Of a stretch of DNA of 44,123 nucleotides, positions 32,718-41,020 are shown one piece after another. The notes beneath the pieces are model-generated. The model had not been told where the DNA came from and made no database searches. It saw only the letters and a program-made list of their open reading frames with translations. The stretch covers positions 1 to 44,123 of the IMG/VR virus record IMGVR_UViG_3300000116_000043, one strand, 5' to 3'. Position numbers and translations under genes: made by a program. Source of the stretch: a virus. The stretch's first letter is position 1; each line of letters starts with the position of its first letter.

Positions 32718-33935
32718 TCAGAATCCGCCGCCGTCAATTACAGATCCATTCAATTTCGCTCTAAACTCAGCCATGTTACCAGCGTGTTCCGTGGTAACAA
32801 TTGCATCAGTTCCATTAAAAGAATCACTTTCAAACAAGTAGTATCTACTTGTAGATGCGTCATAGGCAAGACCTGTGTGAAGTGAACCACCAATTTGCTG
32901 GAAGAATCCATAGTCATTGTCGCCATTCGAACCGTCGTTTGCCAGTTCAAGGAATACATCTTCAATTTCTAAGTTTGTAGTAGAAATTGTAGTCAAAGTG
33001 CCATTAACTGTCAGGTCTCCACCGATAGTGACACCTGCACTTACGTTTAAGTCTGTTACAGTAGCAAGTGTGGTATCAATGTTTGGGGCCGTGATACCTT
33101 TAGTAAGATTTACTGTGGCAGGTAAACTCCAATTTAATTTAATTCCACCAGCAGATTGGGTGCTAGTAATTTTGACTTGGTTGGATGTCCCTTCAAAAGT
33201 AAGTCCCGAACCAAGAGTCAATCCAGTATTTATTTTTGCTGATGCGACTCCGCCATGATTCTGTGAGTTAACCTCAATTGGGATTTGAGGGTTTGCTAGT
33301 TTAGCATTCGCAACACCCTCGTTTTTGATACTCACCATACCATTGTCACCAAGACTAAAGTTATTCACATTATAACTGGCAACACCCTGAATGTCGGCAC
33401 TGTGTGAGGCAGTCAACCCCGTGAGTGTAATATGAGGAGCAATACCTGCTGCACCGGGCGCGGTTGTAATACCAATAGACTTTCCTGAGATGAGAGAAAT
33501 TGCACCAGTGATACCCGTGACACTCGATACCCCACCTTCTGCACCAGCGACTGCGGCTGTGACATAGGCAGTGGTTGCAATTTCTAAGTTGTTCGTCGCC
33601 GCGGCCGGTGATTTCTGTAACTGCATACCAGCAGCCATAGTGATACCAAGAGTACCACCAGATGGTTCTACACCTGCTTTGCCCGTCTCTGCTATTGCGG
33701 TTACTGAAATAGCGTTATCTAGGATATCATATCCGGGAAATACATTAGCAAATGTGGAGTTCAATCTAGGTCCACCTGCATCTACTACGCCATTTCCACC
33801 ACTGCTACCAAGGTACAGCGCACCGATTGGATATGAAAAGGCAAATTCACCGGCAGATAAACCACCTGTCGGAAAAGTGGCATCTCTAGATTTTCTGATT
33901 ATAATTTTATTGTTTCGTGTTGATGCGTCAGGCAT
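32718..33935 (-). CDS. Tail-fibre protein with GLSAGE attachment module, ending in IDGGGF
   Basis: A 405-aa protein. The ATG at 33935 is chosen because GGAGGA lies 7 nt upstream; an upstream in-frame TTG would add seven residues encoded by the ribosome-binding site itself. The N-terminus (TRNNKIIIRKSRDATFPTGG, then LSAGEFAFSYPIGALYLGS) is paralogous to that of the 724-aa fibre protein. A middle beta-strand-rich region (about residues 80-290) contains T/S/G repeats. From residue 300 a short segment (VTIGGDLTVNGTLTTISTTN) with 'LEIEDVFLELAND' matches the usual coiled connector of marine fibre proteins. The C-terminus VIDGGGF is shared with the next upstream protein. Role: a baseplate-attached fibre. 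Confidence 0.7.
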   Translation of the reverse strand: MPDASTRNNKIIIRKSRDATFPTGGLSAGEFAFSYPIGALYLGSSGGNGVVDAGGPRLNSTFANVFPGYDILDNAISVTAIAETGKAGVEPSGGTLGITMAAGMQLQKSPAAATNNLEIATTAYVTAAVAGAEGGVSSVTGITGAISLISGKSIGITTAPGAAGIAPHITLTGLTASHSADIQGVASYNVNNFSLGDNGMVSIKNEGVANAKLANPQIPIEVNSQNHGGVASAKINTGLTLGSGLTFEGTSNQVKITSTQSAGGIKLNWSLPATVNLTKGITAPNIDTTLATVTDLNVSAGVTIGGDLTVNGTLTTISTTNLEIEDVFLELANDGSNGDNDYGFFQQIGGSLHTGLAYDASTSRYYLFESDSFNGTDAIVTTEHAGNMAEFRAKLNGSVIDGGGF

Positions 33936-33936
33936 A

Positions 33937-34503
33937 TTAGAATCCTCCTCCGTCAATCAGTCCTGATACAATGTCATTTGTATTCATGTCGAGACTGACT
34001 CCCATCCTGTTTCTAAAGTTTTCTGTGGATGTTCTCATTAAAGTATTTTCCGTCATAAAAGAGTTTGTAACCAAAGTTTGGTCCGTTTCGCTTAAAGTCG
34101 AAGCGGTCTTGCCTCGAATATGTATGGTTCTTGCAGTGTTATTTATAATCACTTCAATTGTAGAATCTCCACTGAACCCCAAAACTTCTTGTGGTTGCAG
34201 TGTGAATCCCGTACCGGAGTCTCCTGTTATTCCAAATTCAGCACTAGCACCGGATACAGTGAACTCTTGCCAGTTTCCGTTTGCAGTTCCACCCTTTAAT
34301 TGGTAGTGCTTCTGATCGGCAATCGAGAACACCATCATTCCCTGTTCTCTTCGTAGATCAGAAATGGCATTTCTGGCTGTTGTGTCTTCTACTGTGCGGA
34401 GACTACCTAATCCGAACTTCGGATTGGTTACAGGATATGCGTCCCCCGAATCAGTCGGGGATACAAAACCACCAAATGGAACTCCTCCTGTAATAGTTGC
34501 CAT
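33937..34503 (-). CDS. Small fibre-associated protein ending in IDGGGF
   Basis: A 188-aa protein with ATG 34503 sharing a base with the upstream TAA (TAATG). The N-terminus ([20 protein letters not shown]) leads into FGLGSLRTVEDTTARNAIS and DQKHYQLKGGTANGNWQEF, a small tip-like domain often found beside fibres in marine T4-like phages. The end, SGLIDGGGF, is nearly the same as that of the 405-aa fibre protein that follows. The shared tail may be a docking peptide for a common partner. It lies 1 nt before the next ATG and carries that gene's GGAGGA ribosome-binding site in its last codons. The function is not known; a neck or baseplate fibre-connector role is possible. Confidence 0.6.
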   Translation of the reverse strand: MATITGGVPFGGFVSPTDSGDAYPVTNPKFGLGSLRTVEDTTARNAISDLRREQGMMVFSIADQKHYQLKGGTANGNWQEFTVSGASAEFGITGDSGTGFTLQPQEVLGFSGDSTIEVIINNTARTIHIRGKTASTLSETDQTLVTNSFMTENTLMRTSTENFRNRMGVSLDMNTNDIVSGLIDGGGF

Positions 34504-35750
34504 TATGTGTTAACCTTTACCGTGACTTCACCACCGAAACTGTTTTGAGATTCGTAAATATCGTAATCTACATCTACACCATGTAAATTTCTATGTGTGT
34601 AGTCTGAAACAGCTTTATTGAATGGGAAAGTTAAGTTTGTTGATGTATCAGTAAATGTCAACGACCCGGAGTATTCACTTGAGGGTATTACAAAATACCC
34701 CTTGTTTGCAGGAGAAGTCGCAGCAAAGGTAACTGAAAAATTATTGGGTGAAGTTCTGGATAGTGTTTCGGTGAACCCCTGAGAAGTCATCCCAGTTCCG
34801 TTGAACCCAGATCCAGTTTTACCGCTTAAGTATCTAAGTCTCCAGTTCATTGTGTCTGTTTTTGTTGCGTTACTTCCTTCTGACTGACCACCCGAGAGCG
34901 TGAATGTCAAAGTTTTTTCTGTAGTAAACATGTAAGGACCGTGACTGATACTTTTTGGTGTATCATCAAAATCCATGCTACTTGCAATCGTTCCCACGCT
35001 TTGATTTCCAGATATCGAAAGGGAACCAGTAGTCCAGTTTGCATTTGGTCCTGAAGTTGTCCACGTTGCATTGACTGTCTGATCGCCCGCAGTCTGTCCT
35101 ATCTCATAGGGACCTGAAGACAGACCAATGTCGAAAGCAGAAAAAGAAACACTCTGATATGGATACAATAAAGTTTGCAGAATCGTTTCTAACCCAGTTC
35201 CATTTGCAAACGATATACCTGCTGCAATTCCACCTACTGCTTCGGGGAAAGCTTCTCCTCCGCGAGTCCACCCAGTTTCTCCTATTTCAAATGTCGGGCC
35301 GGATGAAACCGAAGTTGTAACTAGAACAGTCATCCCAGTTCCGCCTTTGATTGAGAGAGTATTTCCTCCCGATACAATGGTAGTTCCATCACTAAACGCA
35401 CCAACAGTACCAGATTGTCCGTCTTGTCCGTCTTGTCCGTCTTGTCCATCACTACCGGGTAGTCCGTCTGCACCGCGCTCGCCTGCTGGACCTTGTTCTC
35501 CCTGCTCACCGTTCTCGCCGCGTTCGCCTGCTGGACCTTGTTCTCCTGCTGGTCCTGCTGGTCCTGATGGTCCTTGTGGGCCAGGGAATCCCTGTGGTCC
35601 TTGTGTCGGATCATCTAGACTTGACAGTCCATCTGGATTAATATACTTTGATACCTGTGACAATGAGAGACCATCGACCAGATCGGATTGCTGGCCGGTG
35701 AATTCATCATTGGGTAACGGGGGTGCTGTATATCTTTTTGGGTCTGCCAT
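34503..35750 (-). CDS. Collagen-like tail-fibre protein
   Basis: A 415-aa protein whose ATG (35750) shares a base with the gp5 TAA. Residues 51-113 are 21 uninterrupted Gly-X-Y triplets ([20 protein letters not shown], then GEQ/GER/GPA/GAD triplets and three GQD repeats), predicting a collagen-type triple helix of about 18 nm. It is preceded by a 50-residue head and followed by a beta-rich body of about 300 residues. The body contains [20 protein letters not shown] and a C-terminal end with [17 protein letters not shown]. It directly follows the gp5 spike, so it is likely a trimeric fibre attached near the hub or baseplate. Collagen-like fibre segments are known in other phages. Confidence 0.8.
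   Translation of the reverse strand: MADPKRYTAPPLPNDEFTGQQSDLVDGLSLSQVSKYINPDGLSSLDDPTQGPQGFPGPQGPSGPAGPAGEQGPAGERGENGEQGEQGPAGERGADGLPGSDGQDGQDGQDGQSGTVGAFSDGTTIVSGGNTLSIKGGTGMTVLVTTSVSSGPTFEIGETGWTRGGEAFPEAVGGIAAGISFANGTGLETILQTLLYPYQSVSFSAFDIGLSSGPYEIGQTAGDQTVNATWTTSGPNANWTTGSLSISGNQSVGTIASSMDFDDTPKSISHGPYMFTTEKTLTFTLSGGQSEGSNATKTDTMNWRLRYLSGKTGSGFNGTGMTSQGFTETLSRTSPNNFSVTFAATSPANKGYFVIPSSEYSGSLTFTDTSTNLTFPFNKAVSDYTHRNLHGVDVDYDIYESQNSFGGEVTVKVNT
35411..35600 (-). repeat. Gly-X-Y (collagen-like) coding repeat
   Basis: Twenty-one consecutive Gly-X-Y codon triplets are encoded on the minus strand, beginning GPQ GFP GPQ and ending [12 protein letters not shown]. At DNA level there are three nearly identical 9-base units (GGACAAGAC type) at about 35417-35446. 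The region reads as one uninterrupted triple-helix segment. Confidence 0.9.
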
Positions 35751-36739
35751 TAGTTGAGATCAATACTAGGTGCGTTCATACGAAGTCCACCATTATTTAG
35801 ATCCAAAGTAGATGCTCCGCCAGAGATGGCGACTGCACCAGCAGTTCCATTGATTTGATTTGCTGCGTTAAGAGTAATGATTGGGGCGTCCATTGATATT
35901 TGTTCGTTTGCTTTCACGGTAATAGAAGAGTCGCACTGGACATCTATGGTTCCAGTTGACTCCACTTTAGTATCCCCTTCTACCTTTATCGAAGCATCTC
36001 CCTCGATGGTGACCGCGACGTTACCCTTCACGTTTACATAATCATCACCAAGTATAATTTGGTATCGGTCTTTAGTCACTTTTTGAACAATGGATCCGTC
36101 TGGATGGAGTTCGAAAAATGTTCCTGACTTATGGTATAAGTGTATTCTTTCTTTACCTTCGGTGTCGTCAAATTCGCAAATGTGACCACTCGTAGTTTGG
36201 AAAACTTTATTGAATGGATATTTGGTGGCGTATGGAGTTTCTGGTTCATCCCATGATCCACCGCCTGCTTGCGAGACACCTTTGGTTGTGTTATCTTTTT
36301 TTGCCTGTACAATCGTCTCTTCTGTTTTCTCTCCTCTTGCCAATCTAGAAACATCTGATTCGCCTAGAGTTTCATCCAACGGATATTTTCCGTCTGGGTC
36401 TGAGAATCCAGAGTCGGCCGGTAGTTTTTCTTCTGGTATACCAGCAAAAGAACCAAGGATCACAGGCATCTGGGCTTCCGTTCCATCACGGAAGAAACCA
36501 AACACATGTGATCCTTGGAGAAGTCCAGTCGGTGAAAATCCTATTTGACTTACCGCTGCACTAATTGCTGATTGAAGAGGAGTTGCCCAAGGCAAGTCTT
36601 CTGTTTTTATTTGTGACTTTTGTGCCGTGTGGAATCCGATACATCGGACGCGACATCTACCAAGGCGCAGAGGATCATCAATATCCTCTACAACCCCGTG
36701 CCACCAGATAAACCCATCTTCCCCTTCTCTCTTGTGCAT
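35750..36739 (-). CDS. gp5: Baseplate hub spike protein gp5 (without lysozyme domain)
   Basis: A 329-aa protein with an AAGGA ribosome-binding site at the end of the 41-aa gene and ATG 36739. The N-terminal OB-fold is visible as [26 protein letters not shown] (residues about 12-37) and [13 protein letters not shown]. From about residue 210 a beta-helix needle follows, with repeating V.V.G...I.V.G strands ([16 protein letters not shown], then [16 protein letters not shown]), as in the gp5 C-terminal spike. T4 gp5 (575 aa) has a lysozyme domain between these parts. Here the linker (about 115-190) is too short and lacks any lysozyme motif, as is usual in marine T4-like phages. The PAAR protein would cap the needle. 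Role: central hub spike driven through the envelope. Confidence 0.9.
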   Translation of the reverse strand: MHKREGEDGFIWWHGVVEDIDDPLRLGRCRVRCIGFHTAQKSQIKTEDLPWATPLQSAISAAVSQIGFSPTGLLQGSHVFGFFRDGTEAQMPVILGSFAGIPEEKLPADSGFSDPDGKYPLDETLGESDVSRLARGEKTEETIVQAKKDNTTKGVSQAGGGSWDEPETPYATKYPFNKVFQTTSGHICEFDDTEGKERIHLYHKSGTFFELHPDGSIVQKVTKDRYQIILGDDYVNVKGNVAVTIEGDASIKVEGDTKVESTGTIDVQCDSSITVKANEQISMDAPIITLNAANQINGTAGAVAISGGASTLDLNNGGLRMNAPSIDLN

Positions 36740-36742
36740 TTA

Positions 36743-36868
36743 TCATCCTTTTGGATCATGCCAGTTGCGTGATGCCCACTTTTCCGCCCAGAGTTTCCAT
36801 TCTCTCAGGGCCTCCTCGTCATAGTAGAAATCCGCTTTGGTGATTCTGTCTTGCCATTTTGCATCCAT
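36743..36868 (-). CDS. 41-aa tryptophan-rich protein between hub genes
   Basis: A small gene filling the gap between the gp27-like hub gene and gp5. ATG 36868 follows GGAG with a 7-nt spacer, and its last codons (AAAAGGATGA) contain the gp5 ribosome-binding site, so the two are coupled. The product MDAKWQDRITKADFYYDEEA continues with LREWKLWAEKWASRNW and ends HDPKG. It has five tryptophans in 41 residues and a predicted amphipathic helix in the second half. The strong ribosome-binding site and tight fit argue for a real gene. Possible roles are a hub-assembly helper or a minor virion component; no family is recognised. Confidence 0.75.
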   Translation of the reverse strand: MDAKWQDRITKADFYYDEEALREWKLWAEKWASRNWHDPKG

Positions 36869-36880
36869 GTTTTTTCTCCA

Positions 36881-38149
36881 TCATGTAGCACTAATCAAAG
36901 ATTCTATTACGCTGTCTTTGATTAATTCGATATAACAAGTGTAGTCATTCTTGAGCAACACATGCTCAACCTTTGATAATATGTATTTCCCACTTGCAAC
37001 CGGATCCGACGCAGATTCGGTTTCACTTTCAACTTGTATTTTGGGAACATCAAAGTATACGACTTGACCCACACTCAAATCACTGTTCCCCGGAACGACC
37101 AGAGTTACCGTCAGTGATTTGCTTCTAAGTATATCAATGTTTCGATTTAAAAACAAGTCAAAAATTTTACGATTGTCTTGAATGTTATTCTGTGTAAATG
37201 CTTGATGATTTACCACGCTGTGTGAGAGAATACCCTTTCTGAAATACTTGATCTCTTCTGGTGAAAGTGTTTCTGCGTTGAGTCGATTTGACTCTACATC
37301 AAGGTCTTCGACACTTACTATCTTACTCTCTATTTGCTTGCTAGTCAAATCGTATTTGGTAATCGCACCACTATACATCGAACCATTCATCTCAAGAATT
37401 CTGTTGAACGTCCTCGGGAACTCCATGAGTTCACCTGAGTTAAATCTTCGTTCATCCACACCGGCCATGCTAGTGTTTTTAGGATAATAGTTCAGTTCTG
37501 TGATCGGCGGTTGGTTTTTGATTTCGTGTAGACTTTTAAAATTCAATCCGTCAGAGGTTTCGTAAAACATAAACGAAGAGTCGGTAAATTCTTTGCGTGA
37601 TGCAGATGCTTTCCTCTTCAAGAAATTTATTGTCTCGTATGGACTGGTGAACGGCATCACAAATTTGAACTTACCGTCTGTCTGTGATATTTCAACAGAT
37701 CGAGGATCATCAATATTTTCCTGAATCACCTGATCGACAATATCCGAGACCCGCCCCTCGAATGCTTTTGATATTTTCTTGTTTATACCATCAAGATACG
37801 AATTAGACACAAACGTCAACTCATACCCCTGAGTCTTCGAGTTTTCGCCCACTTCCTTTTCTCGGTAATTCACACATGCCATGTTCAGTGTGATTTCACG
37901 GTCGGCAAATTTTGGTGTTTTGAAACTAATCAAGAGTTGCTCGTTGCCGATGATTGGAAATACACCCGGTAGGTTGTTTACATCGGTAATCACCATTGTT
38001 GCGGTGAGAAAGTTTCTGAACAAGTCTTCACTTAAAGAAAATTGAACGAAGTAGTCGTTGAGTGGCACAACACCACCAGCCGAGTTGACCAACTGCATCA
38101 CACCTAACTTATAATCACCGATGTCGGTATATGTCTCTGTTTCAGGCAT
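36881..38149 (-). CDS. gp27: Baseplate hub protein, gp27-like
   Basis: A 422-aa protein whose ATG lies inside the end of gp53 (8-nt overlap). T4 gp27 (391 aa) forms the trimeric ring that holds the gp5 spike and continues the tail-tube channel. The supporting pattern is MQLVNSAGGVVPLNDYF (residues 18-34), a strand-rich domain with FLTATMVITDVNNLPGVFPI and LLISFKTPKF, VDQVIQENIDDPRSVEISQT, FTSPYETINFLKRKASAS, and a final SVGQVVYFDVPK then KYILSKVEHVLLKNDY. Together they match the gp27/gpD-type hub architecture. The gene sits between gp53 and gp5, where a hub protein is expected. Gp27 sequence conservation is low, so the assignment rests on pattern and context. Confidence 0.75.
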   Translation of the reverse strand: MPETETYTDIGDYKLGVMQLVNSAGGVVPLNDYFVQFSLSEDLFRNFLTATMVITDVNNLPGVFPIIGNEQLLISFKTPKFADREITLNMACVNYREKEVGENSKTQGYELTFVSNSYLDGINKKISKAFEGRVSDIVDQVIQENIDDPRSVEISQTDGKFKFVMPFTSPYETINFLKRKASASRKEFTDSSFMFYETSDGLNFKSLHEIKNQPPITELNYYPKNTSMAGVDERRFNSGELMEFPRTFNRILEMNGSMYSGAITKYDLTSKQIESKIVSVEDLDVESNRLNAETLSPEEIKYFRKGILSHSVVNHQAFTQNNIQDNRKIFDLFLNRNIDILRSKSLTVTLVVPGNSDLSVGQVVYFDVPKIQVESETESASDPVASGKYILSKVEHVLLKNDYTCYIELIKDSVIESLISAT

Positions 38150-39071
38150 CTATCAATTCTTTAATATTCTTGGGTAGTTGCTTTATGTACTTGGGTCGTA
38201 TCAGTTTGATTCTCGCAGTCTCCATTGTCTTGTCTAATTCATACTTTCGGTTGGATACTGCAAAATTATTCTTCTGGACCGCACCTGTGACTCCACTGTA
38301 CACACCAATGAACGTGTCAGCAAGTGTGACGTTTCCATTGAACCCGACAGTACTCCCAATCACTTGGTTTTCGCCTGCGGACAGACCTGATGCTTCTGAC
38401 AGTGGGTTGATATAAATTGCTTCGCCTGTTGGACCAGATGATCCAGAGGTAAATGTTTTCTCGAAGTGGTGTAACGCATCTTGCTTAGACTGAACACGAT
38501 TGACCCTTGCAATCACAGCAGTCCCTGTGCTATTGACAGTTGAAATGAGATCACCGGGTCGGAAAGTAGACTCATTCTGGTCCACCACTAATTCACAGAA
38601 AGTAGGATTCCATTCATACACAACGGCTCTGGTGTTTGCCGCGCCGAGGTATGTGTTGTTGTTCTGCAACGTACCATCTGTTTTGTAGATTGTCTGATCG
38701 ACAGAGAATCCAGTTGAAACTAGAGTCGCATTGTCGTCATCTATTGATGAAAGGTAAAGAGAAGTTCCGGGGTAGTTCTCTCGCATGTAATTGTCGAAAG
38801 TAGAACTTTGCAAATTCCAACCGTAATAAGGATCAATTACATCATTGAACAGTAGAATGGTCCAATGATACTCTGGAGTCCCGTAGAGCTTGTCTGCGAT
38901 GATCTCAGGGGTCTCTCCTTCGCGGACCCGATAGTAACTAAAAATCTGCTCGTTGTTTTTAAGTTCCTCACTGTATCCCAGTCGCACGAGAACATCGGTT
39001 GCTAACTTTGTTCTGAGTTTTTTATCTGATACAAATGGGTATTCAATTAGGGGGAAATTACTGAATAACAT
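38142..39071 (-). CDS. gp53: Baseplate wedge subunit gp53
   Basis: A 309-aa protein. The start is ATG 39071, sharing a base with the TGA of gp48 (TGATG) and preceded by GGAGG at 7 nt; an immediately upstream TTG in the same frame is not needed. Residues 1-100 carry the gp53 signature: MLFSNFPLIEYPF, FSYYRVREGETPEIIADKLY, GTPEYHWTILLFNDVIDPYYGW, with the same order as T4 gp53 (RLRTYY..ANAIYGNP..YWVLLMCNDNYDPYYGW). The C-terminal two-thirds are longer than in T4 (196 aa) and hold a Gly/Ser/Thr-rich insertion before ending ARIKLIRPKYIKQLP. Gp53 closes the wedge and prepares it for hub attachment. Confidence 0.92.
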   Translation of the reverse strand: MLFSNFPLIEYPFVSDKKLRTKLATDVLVRLGYSEELKNNEQIFSYYRVREGETPEIIADKLYGTPEYHWTILLFNDVIDPYYGWNLQSSTFDNYMRENYPGTSLYLSSIDDDNATLVSTGFSVDQTIYKTDGTLQNNNTYLGAANTRAVVYEWNPTFCELVVDQNESTFRPGDLISTVNSTGTAVIARVNRVQSKQDALHHFEKTFTSGSSGPTGEAIYINPLSEASGLSAGENQVIGSTVGFNGNVTLADTFIGVYSGVTGAVQKNNFAVSNRKYELDKTMETARIKLIRPKYIKQLPKNIKELIDA

Positions 39072-40543
39072 CAAGCACCCTCCAATACATCTTCTTTGGT
39101 CACCACTGTAGTTTCTTTGAATGTCAGTGATAACTTAATTCCGACCGGAGAACCATCTACATGGGTTGTGAATTTTCCGGGTGCTGTATAATCCACGTTG
39201 ACTTCAGTGAGAACACAGTCTTTAGTTCTGTTCAACCAAATGTTTTCTACCAACGCTCCACTTGATTTGTAGAGATATCGAATCCTGAATAGAGCAGGTG
39301 TTATAAAGAGGTTTCCTGTAGAATCCAAATCTGGGTAGGAGTGATATTTAAATAATCGAATCATGGAATTTATCATGTCCGTCTCTGCTCTTGATTTTGG
39401 ATACAGTTCAAAGACGTAACTGAATGTTCTAAATTCTGGAGATTGGTAGGTCTGTTCTCGTCGTGGGTTAAGTGCTTTGCCTCTAAGTTGCGTGAGAACT
39501 GACTCTGCATTCAGAGGTAGTCCAAGCACATTTGCAAGACTGTCGATCGCAGACGCACCTATTCTCGTGCCGATGCTTACGTTCTGTTTTAGTGCGTTGA
39601 TAAAATCACTTGCACCATCAATGACACCACCAGCACTTAAAGTATTCTTCAGTGTTTCTGAAGCAAATTTTGCAAGAAGTAATTCGGGTGTATCATAACT
39701 TTGCAGGTTAGTCTCGTTCAGAGTTTGTGGCATGTACAGGAACATGTTTTGCTTTGCCTTGTACTTCGGAGTTTCAGTTAACCCTCTGTTTATAAACGGA
39801 GGTCTGAAGTTCGCCTTGTAATCACTCGGCCGACTAGATGGTCTGCCTGCATTGTTCCCGCGTCGAGATCCACCGAATTTATACTCGGTTGGTTGGGTTG
39901 GATTATACCCCACTCGACCGAACTTCGCAAGATTCGTTTCCCCATATTGCTTGTATAAAGAAGCCTTTACTCCGTACTCGTTTTGGACTCTCTGAAGTCC
40001 ATCTTGATCCAAACCACCAACTTTAGGCATTCCACCAAGACCACCATAACCAGAAAAATCGGATTGGTTAAATCTTGCCTGATACACATCTGCGGTCGCC
40101 CCGAGCTCGGAGAAGAACTCTTGTCTTTTTTCTATTATTTCTTCTTCAAAATATTCCTGTAAGTCATCAGCACCAGATCGTTCAACTGTTCTTTTTAAAA
40201 GTCTTTCACTTTCGTCTTCCTTTTCAAACATCTGGAAAAGAATCATATGGTTCACATCATCTTGAAAAATGTTTTGCGGATACGATAAAACAGTTTCACT
40301 CTCGGCGGGGTTACCCAGAAGAAGTTCCAGTTCGGGGTTTGCTACCTCAAGTGCATTTTGATTGATCGCCGCACCACCGACTAGATTGTTGGATACGACG
40401 TTCCCAGCGAGTATCGTGACTCCGGTCCTGCGATCCACATCTCTGACGTTGGAACGATCACCGTCGCTGATCGCGTCAAAGGTCTCTGACAGTGTGTCGA
40501 AAAAACCATCGGATGATGATCTATCTGGAGTTTGGTCTGACAT
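39071..40543 (-). CDS. gp48: Baseplate tail-tube cap gp48
   Basis: A 490-aa protein with GGAG 6-9 nt before ATG 40543, the first gene of the leftward unit. The N-terminal half is disordered-looking (Ser/Asp-rich, then GGAAINQNALEVANPELELL) with a Gly-rich patch (SGYGGLGGMPKVGG). The C-terminal half has the conserved TFSYVFELYPKSRAETDMINSM, LFKYHSYPDL and YTAPGKFTTHVDGSPVGIKL typical of gp48 and gp54 tube-cap proteins. Gp48 with gp54 caps the hub and nucleates tube polymerisation. It heads the baseplate operon, divergent from gp4. Length exceeds T4 gp48 (364 aa), mostly because of the N-terminal half. Confidence 0.8.
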   Translation of the reverse strand: MSDQTPDRSSSDGFFDTLSETFDAISDGDRSNVRDVDRRTGVTILAGNVVSNNLVGGAAINQNALEVANPELELLLGNPAESETVLSYPQNIFQDDVNHMILFQMFEKEDESERLLKRTVERSGADDLQEYFEEEIIEKRQEFFSELGATADVYQARFNQSDFSGYGGLGGMPKVGGLDQDGLQRVQNEYGVKASLYKQYGETNLAKFGRVGYNPTQPTEYKFGGSRRGNNAGRPSSRPSDYKANFRPPFINRGLTETPKYKAKQNMFLYMPQTLNETNLQSYDTPELLLAKFASETLKNTLSAGGVIDGASDFINALKQNVSIGTRIGASAIDSLANVLGLPLNAESVLTQLRGKALNPRREQTYQSPEFRTFSYVFELYPKSRAETDMINSMIRLFKYHSYPDLDSTGNLFITPALFRIRYLYKSSGALVENIWLNRTKDCVLTEVNVDYTAPGKFTTHVDGSPVGIKLSLTFKETTVVTKEDVLEGA

Positions 40544-40559
40544 TTTTTCTCCTACTTTG

Positions 40560-40575
40560 ATACATACTTATGTAT
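40560..40575. promoter_or_regulatory. Divergent intergenic inverted repeat at the gp48/gp4 boundary
   Basis: The 30-bp gap between the two divergent starts contains an inverted repeat, ATACATA-CT-TATGTAT, whose right arm reaches into the gp4 ATG at 40574. It is the only place where transcription can diverge, so promoters for both units must lie here or overlap the gene ends. No exact TATAAATA is present; the AT-rich arms could act as degenerate late-promoter elements on both strands. gp48 has a GGAG ribosome-binding site but gp4 has none, which suggests a very short 5' leader for gp4. Confidence 0.45.
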
Positions 40576-41020
40576 GGCTTATAAAGGAAGATACATTCCA
40601 AAAAATCCCAGTAAGTATGTTGCCGATCCAACAAAGATAACTTATCGCAGCATGTGGGAAAAAAAGTTTATGGTCTTCTGTGACACTAAAGAAAGTGTTC
40701 TCAGGTGGGGATCAGAGACAATAGTTGTACCTTACAAATCACCAGTCGATGGCAAAATGCACCGATACTTTGTTGACTTCATTGTTGAGACAATCAACAA
40801 GCGTGGATTTAAGGAAACACAACTGATTGAGATCAAACCGAAGAAGCAAACGAAAGAACCCGTGAAAAAATCTAGAGTATCTAGAAGGTATCTATACGAA
40901 GTAAAAACGTATGCCGTAAACCAAGCGAAATGGAAATCTGCAACCGAGTTTGCTGAGAATAGAGGATGGACATTTAAGATTTTCACAGAGGAGGTTCTTT
41001 TCCCCAATGGGAACAATTGA
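40574..41020 (+). CDS. gp4: Head completion protein gp4 (nuclease-fold)
   Basis: A 148-aa protein, the first gene of the rightward unit. The N-terminus (YIPKNPSKYVADPTKITYRS, WEKKFMVFCD) matches T4 gp4 (gp50/65), which reads SKKYIPKNPSKY..ITYRS.WE.KFM. Residues 62-88 include HRYFVDF (D68) and LIEIKPK (E86, K88), with E29 in WEKK. This is the D..ExK arrangement of PD-(D/E)XK nuclease folds reported for this family. Near the C-terminus AVNQAKWKSATEFAE is also conserved. Gp4 stabilises the packaged DNA head before tail joining. It has no ribosome-binding site upstream, and its end overlaps the next gene by 14 nt. T4 also places gene 4 divergent from the gp53-gp5 operon. Confidence 0.92.
   Translation: MAYKGRYIPKNPSKYVADPTKITYRSMWEKKFMVFCDTKESVLRWGSETIVVPYKSPVDGKMHRYFVDFIVETINKRGFKETQLIEIKPKKQTKEPVKKSRVSRRYLYEVKTYAVNQAKWKSATEFAENRGWTFKIFTEEVLFPNGNN

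Noticed and set aside
34140-34147. Third exact TATAAATA on the minus strand as a late promoter
   Set aside because: It lies inside the 188-aa gene over 200 nt from the next start; about one or two such octamers per strand are expected by chance.
34444-34460. Hairpin (CCCCGA, 5-nt loop, TCGGGG) as a terminator
   Set aside because: It is within the N-terminal coding part of the 188-aa protein with no U-run and short stem, and transcription must continue to later genes.
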